From Neomicrococcus lactis (GTDB lineage Bacteria; Actinomycetota; Actinomycetes; Actinomycetales; Micrococcaceae): a stretch of DNA of 64,000 nt. A program made the translations under genes and the position numbers. Where the stretch lies: the NCBI RefSeq assembly GCF_014200305.1, contig NZ_JACHBL010000001.1:2170001-2234000 (forward strand), given 5' to 3'. Below the pieces are notes generated by a model. It made no database searches. It had not been told where the DNA came from and worked only from the letters and a program-made list of their open reading frames with translations. Shown here one piece after another: positions 26,139 through 34,771 of this stretch (the first letter of the stretch is position 1; each line of letters opens with the position of its first letter).

Positions 26139-26687
26139 ATGACCGCCAGCGTCGAGCACTCCTCACAGACCACGGGGAACGGCACCATCTCGCATGATGT
26201 GGGTGCCCAGTCCCTGCGACAGGCCTTCTCTCGCTTCCCCTCCGGTGTGGCCGCTTTGTGCGCCATCGTGAACGGACAGCCTCAGGGAATTGTCGCTTCT
26301 TCCTTCACGGTGGGCGTCTCGCTTGAGCCACCACTCGTGATGTTCGCCGTGCAGAACTCTTCCCGCACGTGGCCGATTGTTCGCGGCGCACAGCGCATCG
26401 GCGTCTCTATCCTGGGCGAAAAGCATGAAGGCGTCTGCCGCCAGATCGCTTCGCGCGATGGCGACCGCTTTGCCGGACTCAACCTCGCCTCCACAGACGA
26501 GGGAGCATTGTTCCTAGAGGACGCAGCTTTGTGGCTGGATTGCTCCGTAGAGTCCGAATTCCCCGCCGGCGACCACCAGGTAGTCCTGTTGCGCGTTCAC
26601 GGTCACGAGACGCACGGAGACGCTAACGAACCGCTGGTCTTCCACGGCTCTGCGTTCCGTACCCTCAAGGACAACGCGCTCGTCTAA
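26139..26687 (+). CDS. Flavin reductase family protein, SAM-riboswitch controlled
   Basis: 182 residues of the flavin reductase-like (FMN-binding split barrel) domain: QAFSRFPSGVAALCAIVNGQ, then GIVASSFTVGVSLEPPLVMF, the FMN-binding core, and the C-terminal HxVxxLRVHGHE strand. Such enzymes supply reduced FMN to two-component monooxygenases, including those that release sulfite from organosulfur compounds. The riboswitch in its leader ties it to sulfur supply. Start at ATG 26139 (AAGGATC before it); the open frame upstream of this is riboswitch. No monooxygenase gene is adjacent. Confidence 0.85.
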   Translation: MTASVEHSSQTTGNGTISHDVGAQSLRQAFSRFPSGVAALCAIVNGQPQGIVASSFTVGVSLEPPLVMFAVQNSSRTWPIVRGAQRIGVSILGEKHEGVCRQIASRDGDRFAGLNLASTDEGALFLEDAALWLDCSVESEFPAGDHQVVLLRVHGHETHGDANEPLVFHGSAFRTLKDNALV

Positions 26688-26693
26688 GCGGGC

Positions 26694-27125
26694 CTACTTC
26701 TCGTTGGACTGATCCAAGACGTTCACGCCGTAACGGTGCCCTAGAGCGATTAGTTCTTTCAGGACGTCTACATCTACGTCAGCGAGCTTGTTGACGTACA
26801 CACACCCCACGCTGGCCTTGTGCTTGCCTAGTTTCGAGAGCAGCTCGGAGGCTTCTGGTGCGTTGCCGAGTCCGTAGAGAGACAAACTGGCTTTACGGGG
26901 CGAGAAGCCGACGATGGGTGCCGTTCCTTTGTGCCCACTTTCGTAGTGGTAAAAGTATTCGTCGAACCCCACAATGCTAGGACCCCACATCACCGCAGGC
27001 TTGCCGGTGATCTCCTCCATGAGCTCCAGCAGCACTTCGGCATCTGCGCGGCGCGTTGGGTGCTCCACTGCTGAAATGAACTCTCGAGGGTCGACGTTGG
27101 TGGGTTGAGTCTTGTTCTCGGCCAT
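26694..27125 (-). CDS. DUF1801 domain protein
   Basis: 143 residues of the DUF1801 (YdhG-like) family: DPREFISAVEHPTRRADAEV, then MWGPSIVGFDEYFYHYESGHKG. The family is cytoplasmic and has no established enzymatic role; the fold is related to a frataxin-like/PA2201 group. Convergent with the flavin reductase gene, six bases between stop codons. A second, different DUF1801 gene lies at 29669-30088. Confidence 0.85.
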   Translation of the reverse strand: MAENKTQPTNVDPREFISAVEHPTRRADAEVLLELMEEITGKPAVMWGPSIVGFDEYFYHYESGHKGTAPIVGFSPRKASLSLYGLGNAPEASELLSKLGKHKASVGCVYVNKLADVDVDVLKELIALGHRYGVNVLDQSNEK

Positions 27126-27272
27126 GGAACCAATCTAAAGCGCGCGGCTTCGAATGTCTCGGGCTATATGCACACTGGTCAGCGCCACGCGATGTGAACA
27201 TTGTTCAGATGCGGTGCCTAGAACATGTACTTCGCTATTCCGTCAAGTTAAAAGTCACCGACCGCGCGTGTC

Positions 27273-27538
27273 TGTGCACAACTACCCTTGGTCTGTGGAT
27301 AACTTGTGTGCATATCACCAAATATTCAAGTATCCGGGTGTGATATGACCCAGCTAACCTGCAAGCACTACCTGAGGGTTTGTGGAAAAGCTTTTTGGAT
27401 CCACAAGCGCAAAAATGCATTATGCCTAGTCAGCGCCTGTTAGTGTGGAGAAACAAGTTGAGGATCGAGTGGATATCCCCAAGTTATACACACAGGTCGT
27501 GGATGAAGACGTCAGTTATACACATGGCCTGTGGATAA
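27273..27538. promoter_or_regulatory. Cluster of DnaA-box-like 9-mers upstream of dnaB
   Basis: In 266 bases: perfect boxes TGTGGATAA at 27294-27302 and 27530-27538; one-mismatch boxes TGTGCACAA (27273), TGTGGAAAA (27381), TGTGGAGAA (27444), TTATACACA (27484 and 27516); and a weaker GGATCCACA (27397). The last pair forms an inverted repeat, TTATACACA-5 bases-TGTGGATAA. The stretch is locally A+T-richer than its surroundings. The gap from 27126 to 27733 holds no gene. Possible roles are DnaA titration, DnaA control of dnaB, or a secondary initiation site. Boxes are seen; function is inferred. Confidence 0.6.
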
Positions 27539-27733
27539 CTCGTTTGAGTACCGCGAAATAGGGGACTATGGTTGCTTGAGCTCTATTGCTTCGTGAGCAT
27601 TTTTCACACCCCTTCGAACCCCCTTTCCTAAGTGTCGGTGGCAGTAGAAAGAATGGGAGCGAAAGGCAGAGAGCGAGGCTTTTTTGCCGCCGCGAATTCG
27701 CGCGGATTCATAGTAATGACCTGAGGAGGGTTC

Positions 27734-29101
27734 GTGGCCGTTCAGCATCTGGACCAAGGATCACGTTCTGGCGATCAGCAGTTTGCGCGCACACCGCCGC
27801 AAGACATGGTCGCTGAGCAGAGCGTGTTGGGCGGCATGATGCTCTCGAAGGACGCGATCGCCGACTGCATCGAAGTACTTCGCGGGCCTGACTTCTACCG
27901 CCCCAACCACGAAGCCATTTTTGAGGCCATCCTTGACCTCTATGGCAAGGGTGAACCAGCTGACGCCGTGACGGTCGCCGATGAGCTCACGAAGCGCGGC
28001 GAGATCGGCCGTGTCGGCGGACCTGGCTACCTTCACACGCTTATCCAGTCCGTTCCTACGGCTGCCAACGCCGGCTACTACGCCGAGATTGTCCACGAGC
28101 GCGCAGTGCTTCGCCGTCTGGTGGAGGCCGGCACTCGCATCGTGAACATGGGTTATGCACAGGGCGGCGAGGTTGAGGAGGTCGTCAACGCCGCTCAGGC
28201 GGAGATTTACGCGGTCTCTGAACGTGAAACCGCGGAAGACTATGTGGCTCTGCGCGACATCATGGAAGCCACCGTTGACGAGATCGAGGCCAATGGACAC
28301 AAGGGCGACGGCCTGACCGGCGTCCCGACCGGTTTTTACGAACTCGACAACCTGACTCAGGGCCTCCACGGCGGCCAGATGATCGTGATCGCTGCCCGTC
28401 CGGCTATGGGTAAGTCCACTTTCGCGCTGGACTTTGCGCGCTCGGCGTCCATCCACCATGACATGACCACGGTTTTCTTCTCGCTGGAAATGGGCCGCAA
28501 CGAAATCGCCATGCGTTTGTTGTCTGCCGAAGGCCAGCTACAGCTTCAGGACCTGCGAAAAGGCAACGTTCAGAACGACGACTGGCAGAAGATCGCCAAC
28601 ACCATGGGCCGCCTCAACAACGCGCCGCTCTTCATCGACGATTCGCCGAACATGTCCCTCATGGAAATCCGTGCGAAGTGCCGTCGCTTGAAGCAAAAGA
28701 ATGACCTTCGGCTCGTGATCATCGACTACCTGCAGCTCATGAGCTCCGGTAAGCGCGTGGAATCCCGTCAGCAGGAAGTTTCCGAGTTTTCGCGTGCGCT
28801 CAAGCTGCTCGCGAAAGAGCTCGACGTTCCCGTGATCGCCCTGTCGCAGCTGAACCGTGGCTCCGAAAACCGTCCGGACAAGCGCCCGGTCATTTCCGAC
28901 CTTCGTGAATCCGGTTCCATCGAGCAGGACGCCGACGTGGTGCTCTTGCTACACCGCGATGACGTGGTCAACAAGGACACCTCCGAGCGTCCGGGCGAAG
29001 CTGACATCATCGTGGCCAAGCACCGCAACGGTCCTACTGGCAACATTGTGGTGGCTTTCCAGGGCCACTACTCGCGCTTTAGCAACATGGCTCGTGACTA
29101 A
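27734..29101 (+). CDS. dnaB: Replicative DNA helicase DnaB
   Basis: 455-residue hexameric 5'-3' helicase of the replication fork. N-terminal domain opens with PPQDMVAEQSVLGGMMLSKDA; RecA-like domain has Walker A AARPAMGKSTFALDFA near 222, Walker B LVIIDYLQLMSS near 330, and the SQLNRGSENRPDKRP arginine-finger region. No intein. Start GTG at 27734 behind GAGGAGG. Stands alone downstream of the DnaA-box cluster. Confidence 0.97.
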   Translation: MAVQHLDQGSRSGDQQFARTPPQDMVAEQSVLGGMMLSKDAIADCIEVLRGPDFYRPNHEAIFEAILDLYGKGEPADAVTVADELTKRGEIGRVGGPGYLHTLIQSVPTAANAGYYAEIVHERAVLRRLVEAGTRIVNMGYAQGGEVEEVVNAAQAEIYAVSERETAEDYVALRDIMEATVDEIEANGHKGDGLTGVPTGFYELDNLTQGLHGGQMIVIAARPAMGKSTFALDFARSASIHHDMTTVFFSLEMGRNEIAMRLLSAEGQLQLQDLRKGNVQNDDWQKIANTMGRLNNAPLFIDDSPNMSLMEIRAKCRRLKQKNDLRLVIIDYLQLMSSGKRVESRQQEVSEFSRALKLLAKELDVPVIALSQLNRGSENRPDKRPVISDLRESGSIEQDADVVLLLHRDDVVNKDTSERPGEADIIVAKHRNGPTGNIVVAFQGHYSRFSNMARD

Positions 29102-29175
29102 TCCCGCCAACGGTCACACTTCCGGCCCGTCATGCGTCAATAGAGTAGTCAGCAACTACTTGAAGGATCAGAACC

Positions 29176-29418
29176 ATGAAAACCATGACTTGCCGCCAGC
29201 TAAGCGGCCCTTGCGATCTCGCGCATACCGGCACGACGGCCGACGACGTGATCAACGCCCAAGACAAGCACCTCAAGGAAACCGTCAAAGCTGGCGACGA
29301 TACCCACGTGGCTGCACGCGAAGACATGAAGGGTCGCTGGCGCAAGCCGTGGGCAGCCCTAGGCTGGTATCGCGACATGAAGAAAGCCTTTGCAGACTTG
29401 CCGGAGAATCCCGCTTAA
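29176..29418 (+). CDS. Small DUF1059-like protein
   Basis: 80 residues, starting MKTMTCRQLSGPCDLAHTG, the start typical of DUF1059 proteins, with two N-terminal cysteines. The second half is rich in Lys and Trp (KGRWRKPWAALGWYRDMKKAF). Cytoplasmic; function unknown. Behind GAAGGATC. Its stop is the point where an oppositely oriented sigma-factor remnant begins. Confidence 0.7.
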   Translation: MKTMTCRQLSGPCDLAHTGTTADDVINAQDKHLKETVKAGDDTHVAAREDMKGRWRKPWAALGWYRDMKKAFADLPENPA

Positions 29419-29609
29419 CTGGAGCGGCGGCGTCGTACGAGAAGTGCATCATCCTTGCCGCGCGCAAGCGATCCGAGCGCAGTCGGACGGTGACAGTGGT
29501 GAGCCAACCGGGCAGGTTATCGATGATCTCGGTGGTTCCAGAGAGCCGCAAACACGCGGATCAAGCGGGGTCGCTCCGCTTCAAAAGCGGCTAACGCATC
29601 TGCGGTCAT
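29419..29609 (-). pseudogene. Remnant of an ECF41-like sigma factor gene
   Basis: On the minus strand an ATG at 29609, behind AAGGAC, opens MTADALAAFEAERPRLIRVF, the usual N-terminus of ECF41/SigJ-type sigma factors. The frame breaks after about 30 codons; in the next frame the sequence resumes as RLSGTTEIIDNLPGWLTTV, matching the segment that normally lies 35-40 residues further on. The DNA-melting region with its DAEDVVQE-type motif is missing, as is everything after about residue 90. So it is internally deleted, frameshifted and truncated. Confidence 0.55.
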
Positions 29610-29668
29610 CTGAGAATGTCCTTACCAATAGTTCGCTGTACATTAACTCGTGACTGAAAGGACGGGCC

Positions 29669-30088
29669 ATGACCGCTGCATTGGAGAATCAGGACGAAGC
29701 ACCACGCGTCATTGACGAGCACATTGCGAGCATAGAGGATTGGCGCGGCGAGCGGTTCGCGCAGCTTCGTTCTTGGATCCACGAGGCCGTTCCCGACGTC
29801 ACGGAGACGTGGAAGTGGATGGGCAGCCCTGTCTGGGAGAAGGACGGCATCATGATTGTGGGTGATGCGCACAAGGACAAGATCAAGCTCACCTTCAACT
29901 TCGGCGCGCTCTACGAAGATCCGCACGGCCTCTTCAACAACGGCAACGGAAACCAGCGCCGTGCGATTGATGTTGATGAGTCTCTCGAGCTCAATAAAGA
30001 GCACTTCATTGAGCTAGTGCGTGCCGCGGCCGCCTACAACGCGGAGAAGAAAGCCGCGAAGAAGACGGCCAAGAAGCCAGCTAAATAG
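29669..30088 (+). CDS. DUF1801 domain protein
   Basis: 139 residues. VIDEHIASIEDWRGERFAQLR, WKWMGSPVWEKDGIM and KLTFNFGALYEDP are DUF1801 signatures. The C-terminal 20 residues are a Lys/Ala-rich tail (KKAAKKTAKKPAK), like tails of nucleoid proteins. Function unknown. The 3' end overlaps the convergent LysR-type gene by eight bases. Confidence 0.85.
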   Translation: MTAALENQDEAPRVIDEHIASIEDWRGERFAQLRSWIHEAVPDVTETWKWMGSPVWEKDGIMIVGDAHKDKIKLTFNFGALYEDPHGLFNNGNGNQRRAIDVDESLELNKEHFIELVRAAAAYNAEKKAAKKTAKKPAK

Positions 30089-30944
30089 CCTGCGCTCGCT
30101 TCTTCACGATTTCACCCACAGTGTCCAGCAGCGGCGATTCGATCTTCCAGCGCTGCCAATACAGCGGCACATCCACATAAAGCCCCTCTTCAAGTGGCAC
30201 TAGGCGACCGTTGTCGAAGTACTTTTGGCACTGCAACAACGGCATGGCGCCCCAGCCGAGACCCGCGAGCACCGCGCGGAGGAAACCCTCGGAACTCGGG
30301 ACGGTGTGCTGCTTCTGCGGCTCGGCGTTGCGCTCACTCAGTAGCTCGCGCTGGATCGCGTCCTTGGGGTTGAAGTGCACCACCGGCAGGGTGCCCCAGT
30401 TCAGCACTCCATTTTCGGTATGACGTACGACGACGTCTGGTCGCGCCGCAGGGACATACCTCATGACCGTGAGGGGTTGCGAAGAGCAGCCCTGTACCGG
30501 GTGGGGCTCAGAGGTCACGGCGGCCATGACTTGGGCGGTTCTCAGTAGTTCGAGCGAGTGTTGCTGGTCTTCGAGCCGGATGTCGATGCTCGCGGGCTCT
30601 AACTGCGCGAAGTCCGGGAGGCAACGCGCGAACCACGTGGCCATGGAGTCGGCGTTGATGGCCATCGCAATGGAGTGGGAGGTCCGGGATTCCTCCAGGA
30701 CGGCGGTGGTCTCTGCCTCTGAGAGTTCAATCTGCTTCGCGAGACGAAGGAGCGCGAGTCCGACCTCCGTGGCAACGCACGGAGTTCCGCGGATGATCAG
30801 CACTTGGCCGGCCTGATTCTCGAGGGCACGGATGCGTTGACTGACCGCGGAGGCCGTGATGAGGAGGTGCTTTGCAGCGGCATCGAAAGTGCCGCCATCC
30901 ACAATGGCTTTGAGGGTTGCAAGGTGCTCGCGATTCCAGCGCAT
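30081..30944 (-). CDS. lysG: LysR-family regulator of ArgP/LysG type
   Basis: 287 residues. N-terminal winged helix (MRWNREHLATLKAIVDGGTF, AASAVSQRIRALE-like recognition helix) followed by a substrate-binding domain. It matches the LysG/ArgP subgroup and is divergent from a lysE-type exporter gene, the classical pair in which LysG activates lysE when lysine or arginine accumulates. The 58-base gap between the two starts must hold both promoters. ATG 30944 is chosen; a TTG two codons earlier is possible. Confidence 0.88.
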   Translation of the reverse strand: MRWNREHLATLKAIVDGGTFDAAAKHLLITASAVSQRIRALENQAGQVLIIRGTPCVATEVGLALLRLAKQIELSEAETTAVLEESRTSHSIAMAINADSMATWFARCLPDFAQLEPASIDIRLEDQQHSLELLRTAQVMAAVTSEPHPVQGCSSQPLTVMRYVPAARPDVVVRHTENGVLNWGTLPVVHFNPKDAIQRELLSERNAEPQKQHTVPSSEGFLRAVLAGLGWGAMPLLQCQKYFDNGRLVPLEEGLYVDVPLYWQRWKIESPLLDTVGEIVKKRAQAI

Positions 30945-31002
30945 AAGCAATTCTTACCGTACTGAAGAATTTTTAGCTGTACTGAATGACTAAGCGTCCC
31001 TA

Positions 31003-31617
31003 ATGTTGATGCTTGTGACTACTGCTCTTTCCGGCTTGTTGACCGGCCTCTCCCTGATCGTTGCCATCGGCGCCCAGAACACGTTTGTGCTGCGCCAAGG
31101 TCTGATGCGAAACCACGTGGGCATTGCGGTACTGATCTGCATTTGTGCCGACGTGCTGCTGATTGCCGCGGGCACGGCCGGGTTGGGGATTGTGGTGCAA
31201 GAGTTCCCGTCTGTGCTGGTGGTACTGAAGTGGGCAGGTGCCGCGTACTTGGCGTTCCTTGCCTACCAGTCCTTCCGCCGCGCGACGCACAAGGAGGCGC
31301 TGGATCCCACAGCGGCAACGCGCGTGAGTCTCAAGGCAGTTGCTGGGACAACCCTCGCGATGACATTCCTCAACCCGCACGTGTACCTGGACACAGTGGT
31401 GCTTCTGGGCGCACTCGCGAACCAGCACCCGGGCGAGCAATGGTTCTTCGCTGCCGGGGCGATGCTGGGATCGGTGATCTGGTTTATCGCTCTGGGATTT
31501 GGAGCCCAAGCACTCGCGCCACTCGTCAAGAGCCCGCGCACGTGGCGGATTATTGACCTGGTGATCGGCGTGATCTTGACGGTCCTCGCCATCCGCCTCG
31601 CGACGCTGCCGGTCTAA
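31003..31617 (+). CDS. lysE: LysE-type amino acid exporter
   Basis: 204-residue membrane protein with about six helices. GLSLIVAIGAQNTFVLRQG near the N-terminus is the LysE hallmark, and TFLNPHVYLDTVVLLGALA a second conserved block. It exports basic amino acids (lysine, arginine) in exchange for protons or by membrane potential. Divergent from its likely regulator. The ATG at 31003 has only a weak ribosome-binding site. Confidence 0.92.
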   Translation: MLMLVTTALSGLLTGLSLIVAIGAQNTFVLRQGLMRNHVGIAVLICICADVLLIAAGTAGLGIVVQEFPSVLVVLKWAGAAYLAFLAYQSFRRATHKEALDPTAATRVSLKAVAGTTLAMTFLNPHVYLDTVVLLGALANQHPGEQWFFAAGAMLGSVIWFIALGFGAQALAPLVKSPRTWRIIDLVIGVILTVLAIRLATLPV

Positions 31618-31668
31618 GCCTCGCGGCCACTTCGATTCGCTTCCGGCCCGCTTCCGGTCTACTTCGGC

Positions 31669-32430
31669 TTATTTCGGGGCCATGCGGATGGCACCGTCCA
31701 AGCGGATGGTCTCGCCGTTGAGCATGGGGTTGTCCACGATGTGCTGGACCAGTGCGGCGTATTCGGACGGCTTGCCGAGACGTGACGGATGAGGAACCTG
31801 CTGTCCTAAGGAGTCCTGAATTTCCTGGCTGAGTCCGGCGACCATGGGGGTCTCGAAAATGCCGGGCGCAATGGTCATGACGCGAATCTGGTGGGAAGCG
31901 AGCTCGCGGGCGATCGGCAAGGTCATCGCAGCAACGCCGCCCTTGGATGCCGAGTAGGCGGGCTGACCGATTTGGCCATCGAAGGCGGCAACGGAGGCAG
32001 TATTGACGATCACGCCGCGCTCGCCGTCTACGGATTCGGTGGCAGCCATCTTTTCGGCGGCCAAGCGAATGACGTTAAACGTGCCTATGAGGTTGATGCG
32101 CACTACACGCTCGAAGTCGCCCAGTGGCAGGACGCCCTTGCGGCTCAGTACCTTGCCCGGGGTGCCCACGCCGGCGCAGTTCACGACGATCCGCAGGTCG
32201 CCCAAGGAGGCAGCCTGATCAACCGCACGCTGGACGTCTTCTTCCGAGGTGACGTCGGCTCCCACGAAATATGCGCGGTCCCCAAGTGCAGCCGCTGTCG
32301 CTTCGCCGGCAGAACCCGGAAGATCCACCAGTACCACCGTGGCGCCGGTTGAATAGAGCTGTTCGGCGGTAGCGCGGCCCAAGCCAGAAGCGCCTCCGGT
32401 AATCAGTGCAACGGACCCTTCGGATCGCAT
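31669..32430 (-). CDS. Short-chain dehydrogenase, 3-hydroxyacyl-CoA type
   Basis: 253-residue classical SDR. Cofactor motif TGGASGLG at 11-18, NCAG near 88, catalytic Ser in [10 protein letters not shown] and the YSASK tetrad at about 163. Overall it resembles the 3-hydroxy-2-methylbutyryl-CoA/3-hydroxyacyl-CoA dehydrogenases (HSD10 type). Divergent from a TetR gene, with shared operator-like sequences in between, and thus probably co-regulated with the acyl-CoA dehydrogenase at 33222 in acyl-CoA degradation. Confidence 0.9.
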   Translation of the reverse strand: MRSEGSVALITGGASGLGRATAEQLYSTGATVVLVDLPGSAGEATAAALGDRAYFVGADVTSEEDVQRAVDQAASLGDLRIVVNCAGVGTPGKVLSRKGVLPLGDFERVVRINLIGTFNVIRLAAEKMAATESVDGERGVIVNTASVAAFDGQIGQPAYSASKGGVAAMTLPIARELASHQIRVMTIAPGIFETPMVAGLSQEIQDSLGQQVPHPSRLGKPSEYAALVQHIVDNPMLNGETIRLDGAIRMAPK

Positions 32431-32445
32431 TCAAGACTCCCTCAT

Positions 32446-32477
32446 CAGTACTGGTGTTTGTTTCAGAGTACTGTCGC
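32446..32477. promoter_or_regulatory. Candidate TetR operators between SDR and tetR genes
   Basis: CAGTACTG (32446-32453) and AGTACTGTCGC (32467-32477), about two helical turns apart. The same CAGTACTG/AGTACTGTCGC string occurs once more upstream of the acyl-CoA dehydrogenase gene. Confidence 0.5.
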
Positions 32478-32516
32478 AATCAGCCAGTGACAACGACGCC
32501 CAAGTATTATCGATGC

Positions 32517-33101
32517 ATGAAAACTTCCGAGCGACCCGAATTTGCGACCCAGCGCCGCAATGAATTGTTCGATTCGCTCATCGAGATGTTCTTGATGGAC
32601 GGCTTCTCCCATCTGACCTTGGATGACGTCGCCGCACGGCTCAAGTGCTCCAAGTCCACGCTCTACACACTCGCTGGAAGCAAGGATGGTCTGGTCAAGG
32701 AAGTCACCAAGCACTTCTTCCGCAAGGCCACCGAAGACGTGGAAGCGGAACTCGCGAAAGCCACCGGCTCCCTCGAACGCATTACCGCCTATCTCAATGC
32801 TGTGGGTCGCGCTCTTTCTGAGGCCTCGGAGCAGTTCATGACAGACATGAGCAATTTCGCGCCAGCTCGCGGAGTCTATGAAATGAACACCCAATTCGCA
32901 GCCGCTCGCGTTCAGGATCTCATTCGCGAAGGCGTTGCCAAGGGCGACCTCCGAAAGGTGAACGCAGCCTTCGCGGCGGACATGACGAGTGCCACGATGG
33001 TTCGCATTCAGCTCGGTGAAGTGCGCGCGCGTACTGGCCTGGCGGACGCAAAAGCGTACCAAGAGCTCGCGGCGATTCTGACCGCCGGAATCTCGGCCTG
33101 A
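32517..33101 (+). CDS. TetR-family transcriptional regulator
   Basis: 194 residues. N-terminal helix-turn-helix RRNELFDSLIEMFLMDGFS, then LTLDDVAARLKCSKSTLYTL; C-terminal ligand domain of all-helical type. TetR regulators adjacent to SDR and acyl-CoA dehydrogenase genes typically respond to acyl-CoA esters. Start ATG 32517 puts the helix-turn-helix at the usual distance; the frame further upstream lies in the promoter. Confidence 0.9.
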   Translation: MKTSERPEFATQRRNELFDSLIEMFLMDGFSHLTLDDVAARLKCSKSTLYTLAGSKDGLVKEVTKHFFRKATEDVEAELAKATGSLERITAYLNAVGRALSEASEQFMTDMSNFAPARGVYEMNTQFAAARVQDLIREGVAKGDLRKVNAAFAADMTSATMVRIQLGEVRARTGLADAKAYQELAAILTAGISA

Positions 33102-33187
33102 CAAGCCACTTTAGGTAATCAAAGCACCGCCCCAAAATGTGCTCCACTTCACATCCGTTGGCAAAAGTAGTACTTTGGGAGGCATCA

Positions 33188-33199
33188 CAGTACTGTCGC
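33188..33199. promoter_or_regulatory. Candidate TetR operator before acyl-CoA dehydrogenase
   Basis: CAGTACTGTCGC, identical over 11 bases to the element at 32467-32477, centred about 30 bases before the start codon. Confidence 0.5.
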
Positions 33200-33221
33200 G
33201 TTTCTCGCCAAAGGATCAAAG

Positions 33222-34424
33222 ATGACCTGCGCACCCACCGAGGCTTCTCCCGAATTAGGGCCAGCTCCGGCGCTTGAAGACGCCGACTATTTCCACGTTT
33301 CAAACATGCTTTCTCCGGAAGAGCAGCAGCGTCTCAAGGTCATGCGTGACGTGCTGACCCAGGAAATCCGGCCACATGTCGCCGAATTCTGGACGAAAGA
33401 CGAGTTCCCGCATCACTTGCTGAAGAAGTTGGGCCAGCACGGCTTTGGCGCCATCGAGACTGAGCCCGGCAGTCGCCTCTTCAAGGGCCTGGTCTACGCC
33501 GAATTGGCGAGGGCTGACTTGAGCCTGAGCACGCTCGTGGGTATCCACAATGAGCTCATTGTGGGCGCGCTCCTCGAGGCAGGATCGGCCGAGCAGCAGG
33601 ACCGTTGGATTCCGCGCCTCAAAACGTTCGACGCCGTGGGATCTTTCGCTCTCACCGAGCCAGATCACGGCTCTGACATCGCCAAAGGCCTATGCACTAC
33701 CGCCACGAAAGAGGGCGATGAGTGGGTGCTCAACGGTTTCAAGCGGTGGATCGGCGGGGCGACGTTCGCAGACTTCCTGATTGTTTTCGCGCGAGATACC
33801 GCGGATCACGAGGTCAAAGGTTTCATCGTTGAGACCGACCGCCCGGGCGTTCACGCCCGCAAGATTGAACACAAGATGGCCCTGCGCATCATCCCGAACG
33901 CGGACATCACGCTGGAAAACGTGCGCATCCCCGCGGAGAACGCCCTCACGGGAGCCGCGAATTTCTCCGCAGCCAATATTTTGCTGCGCAATTCGCGTGC
34001 GTGGGTGGGCTGGGAAGCGGCCGGCGCGCAGATGGCGATCTACGACGTCGTACATCATTACGCCACGTCACGGCACCAATTTGGCCGCCCGCTCGCCGAA
34101 TTTCAGCTGGTTCAACAACCCATCGCCAAGATTCTGGGCAACGTCACCGCCTCGCTCGCCATGATGGCACAATTGGCGCGCCTTCAGGAAGCGGGCGGGC
34201 TGGAGATGTCGCATGCGGCGCTCGTCAAAGCCAGTACGACGGCGCTTGCTCGCGAAAGTGCGCAGCTTGGTCGCGGACTTCTCGGCGGAAATGGCATCCT
34301 GGCGGACCGCGAGATGGGCAAGATTTTTGCGGACGTGGAAGCGATCTATACGTATGAGGGCACGTATGAGGTGAACTCACTCATTGTGGGGCGGGCGGTC
34401 ACGGGAGCGTCGGCGTTCATTTAG
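33222..34424 (+). CDS. Acyl-CoA dehydrogenase (glutaryl-CoA dehydrogenase-like)
   Basis: 400-residue FAD enzyme that oxidises an acyl-CoA. FALTEPDHGSDIA near residues 145-157 is the FAD-binding signature; RHQFGRPLAEFQLVQQPIA and the C-terminal YTYEGTYEVN, with the catalytic Glu, are in place. The YEGT form is that of the glutaryl-CoA/isovaleryl-like branch; substrate not determinable by eye. A shared operator suggests control by the TetR protein upstream, with the SDR acting further along the same pathway. Confidence 0.88.
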   Translation: MTCAPTEASPELGPAPALEDADYFHVSNMLSPEEQQRLKVMRDVLTQEIRPHVAEFWTKDEFPHHLLKKLGQHGFGAIETEPGSRLFKGLVYAELARADLSLSTLVGIHNELIVGALLEAGSAEQQDRWIPRLKTFDAVGSFALTEPDHGSDIAKGLCTTATKEGDEWVLNGFKRWIGGATFADFLIVFARDTADHEVKGFIVETDRPGVHARKIEHKMALRIIPNADITLENVRIPAENALTGAANFSAANILLRNSRAWVGWEAAGAQMAIYDVVHHYATSRHQFGRPLAEFQLVQQPIAKILGNVTASLAMMAQLARLQEAGGLEMSHAALVKASTTALARESAQLGRGLLGGNGILADREMGKIFADVEAIYTYEGTYEVNSLIVGRAVTGASAFI

Positions 34425-34532
34425 GTTTACTTCCGGTCGCTGAGCCTTTCGGTCACACTGTTGCCCGCTGAATCGTCAAGATAACGTAAGCAACAAGTGC
34501 GCGAGGGCGTACACCGATGAAGGGAGTTAGTC

Positions 34533-34682
34533 ATGGCATTCTCGACAATCGCCATTCCGTCCAAGGACGTGCAGGCTGCCAGAGCGTTTTACGAGGTCTA
34601 CGTAGGCGGCGGCATGCTGGTAGGCACCATCAAGGACCCGAACGGCTCCGTCGTGGGACTGCGCCAACTTCCAACGGCCTAG
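34533..34682 (+). pseudogene. Internally deleted VOC/glyoxalase-like ORF
   Basis: A 49-residue frame with a good ribosome-binding site (AGGGAG) starts with FSTIAIPSKDVQAARAFYE, the first strand and helix of a VOC domain, and jumps directly to GGGMLVGTIKDPNGSVVGLR, the last strand and metal-ligand loop of the same domain. About 60-70 central residues are absent but the frame is kept. It cannot form the normal fold. Most likely a pseudogene formed by a clean internal deletion. Confidence 0.65.
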
Positions 34683-34771
34683 TTATCCACGCCTAGAAAT
34701 TCGATCATCGGCTTGTCCACACCTTGGGACAAGCCGATTTTCTATGCCCTGTGGGCTGGGATAATGGAGCC

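Noticed and set aside
30081-30088. Overlap of DUF1801 and lysG as a fusion or error
   Set aside because: The genes are convergent and overlap only eight bases at their stop ends, which is common.
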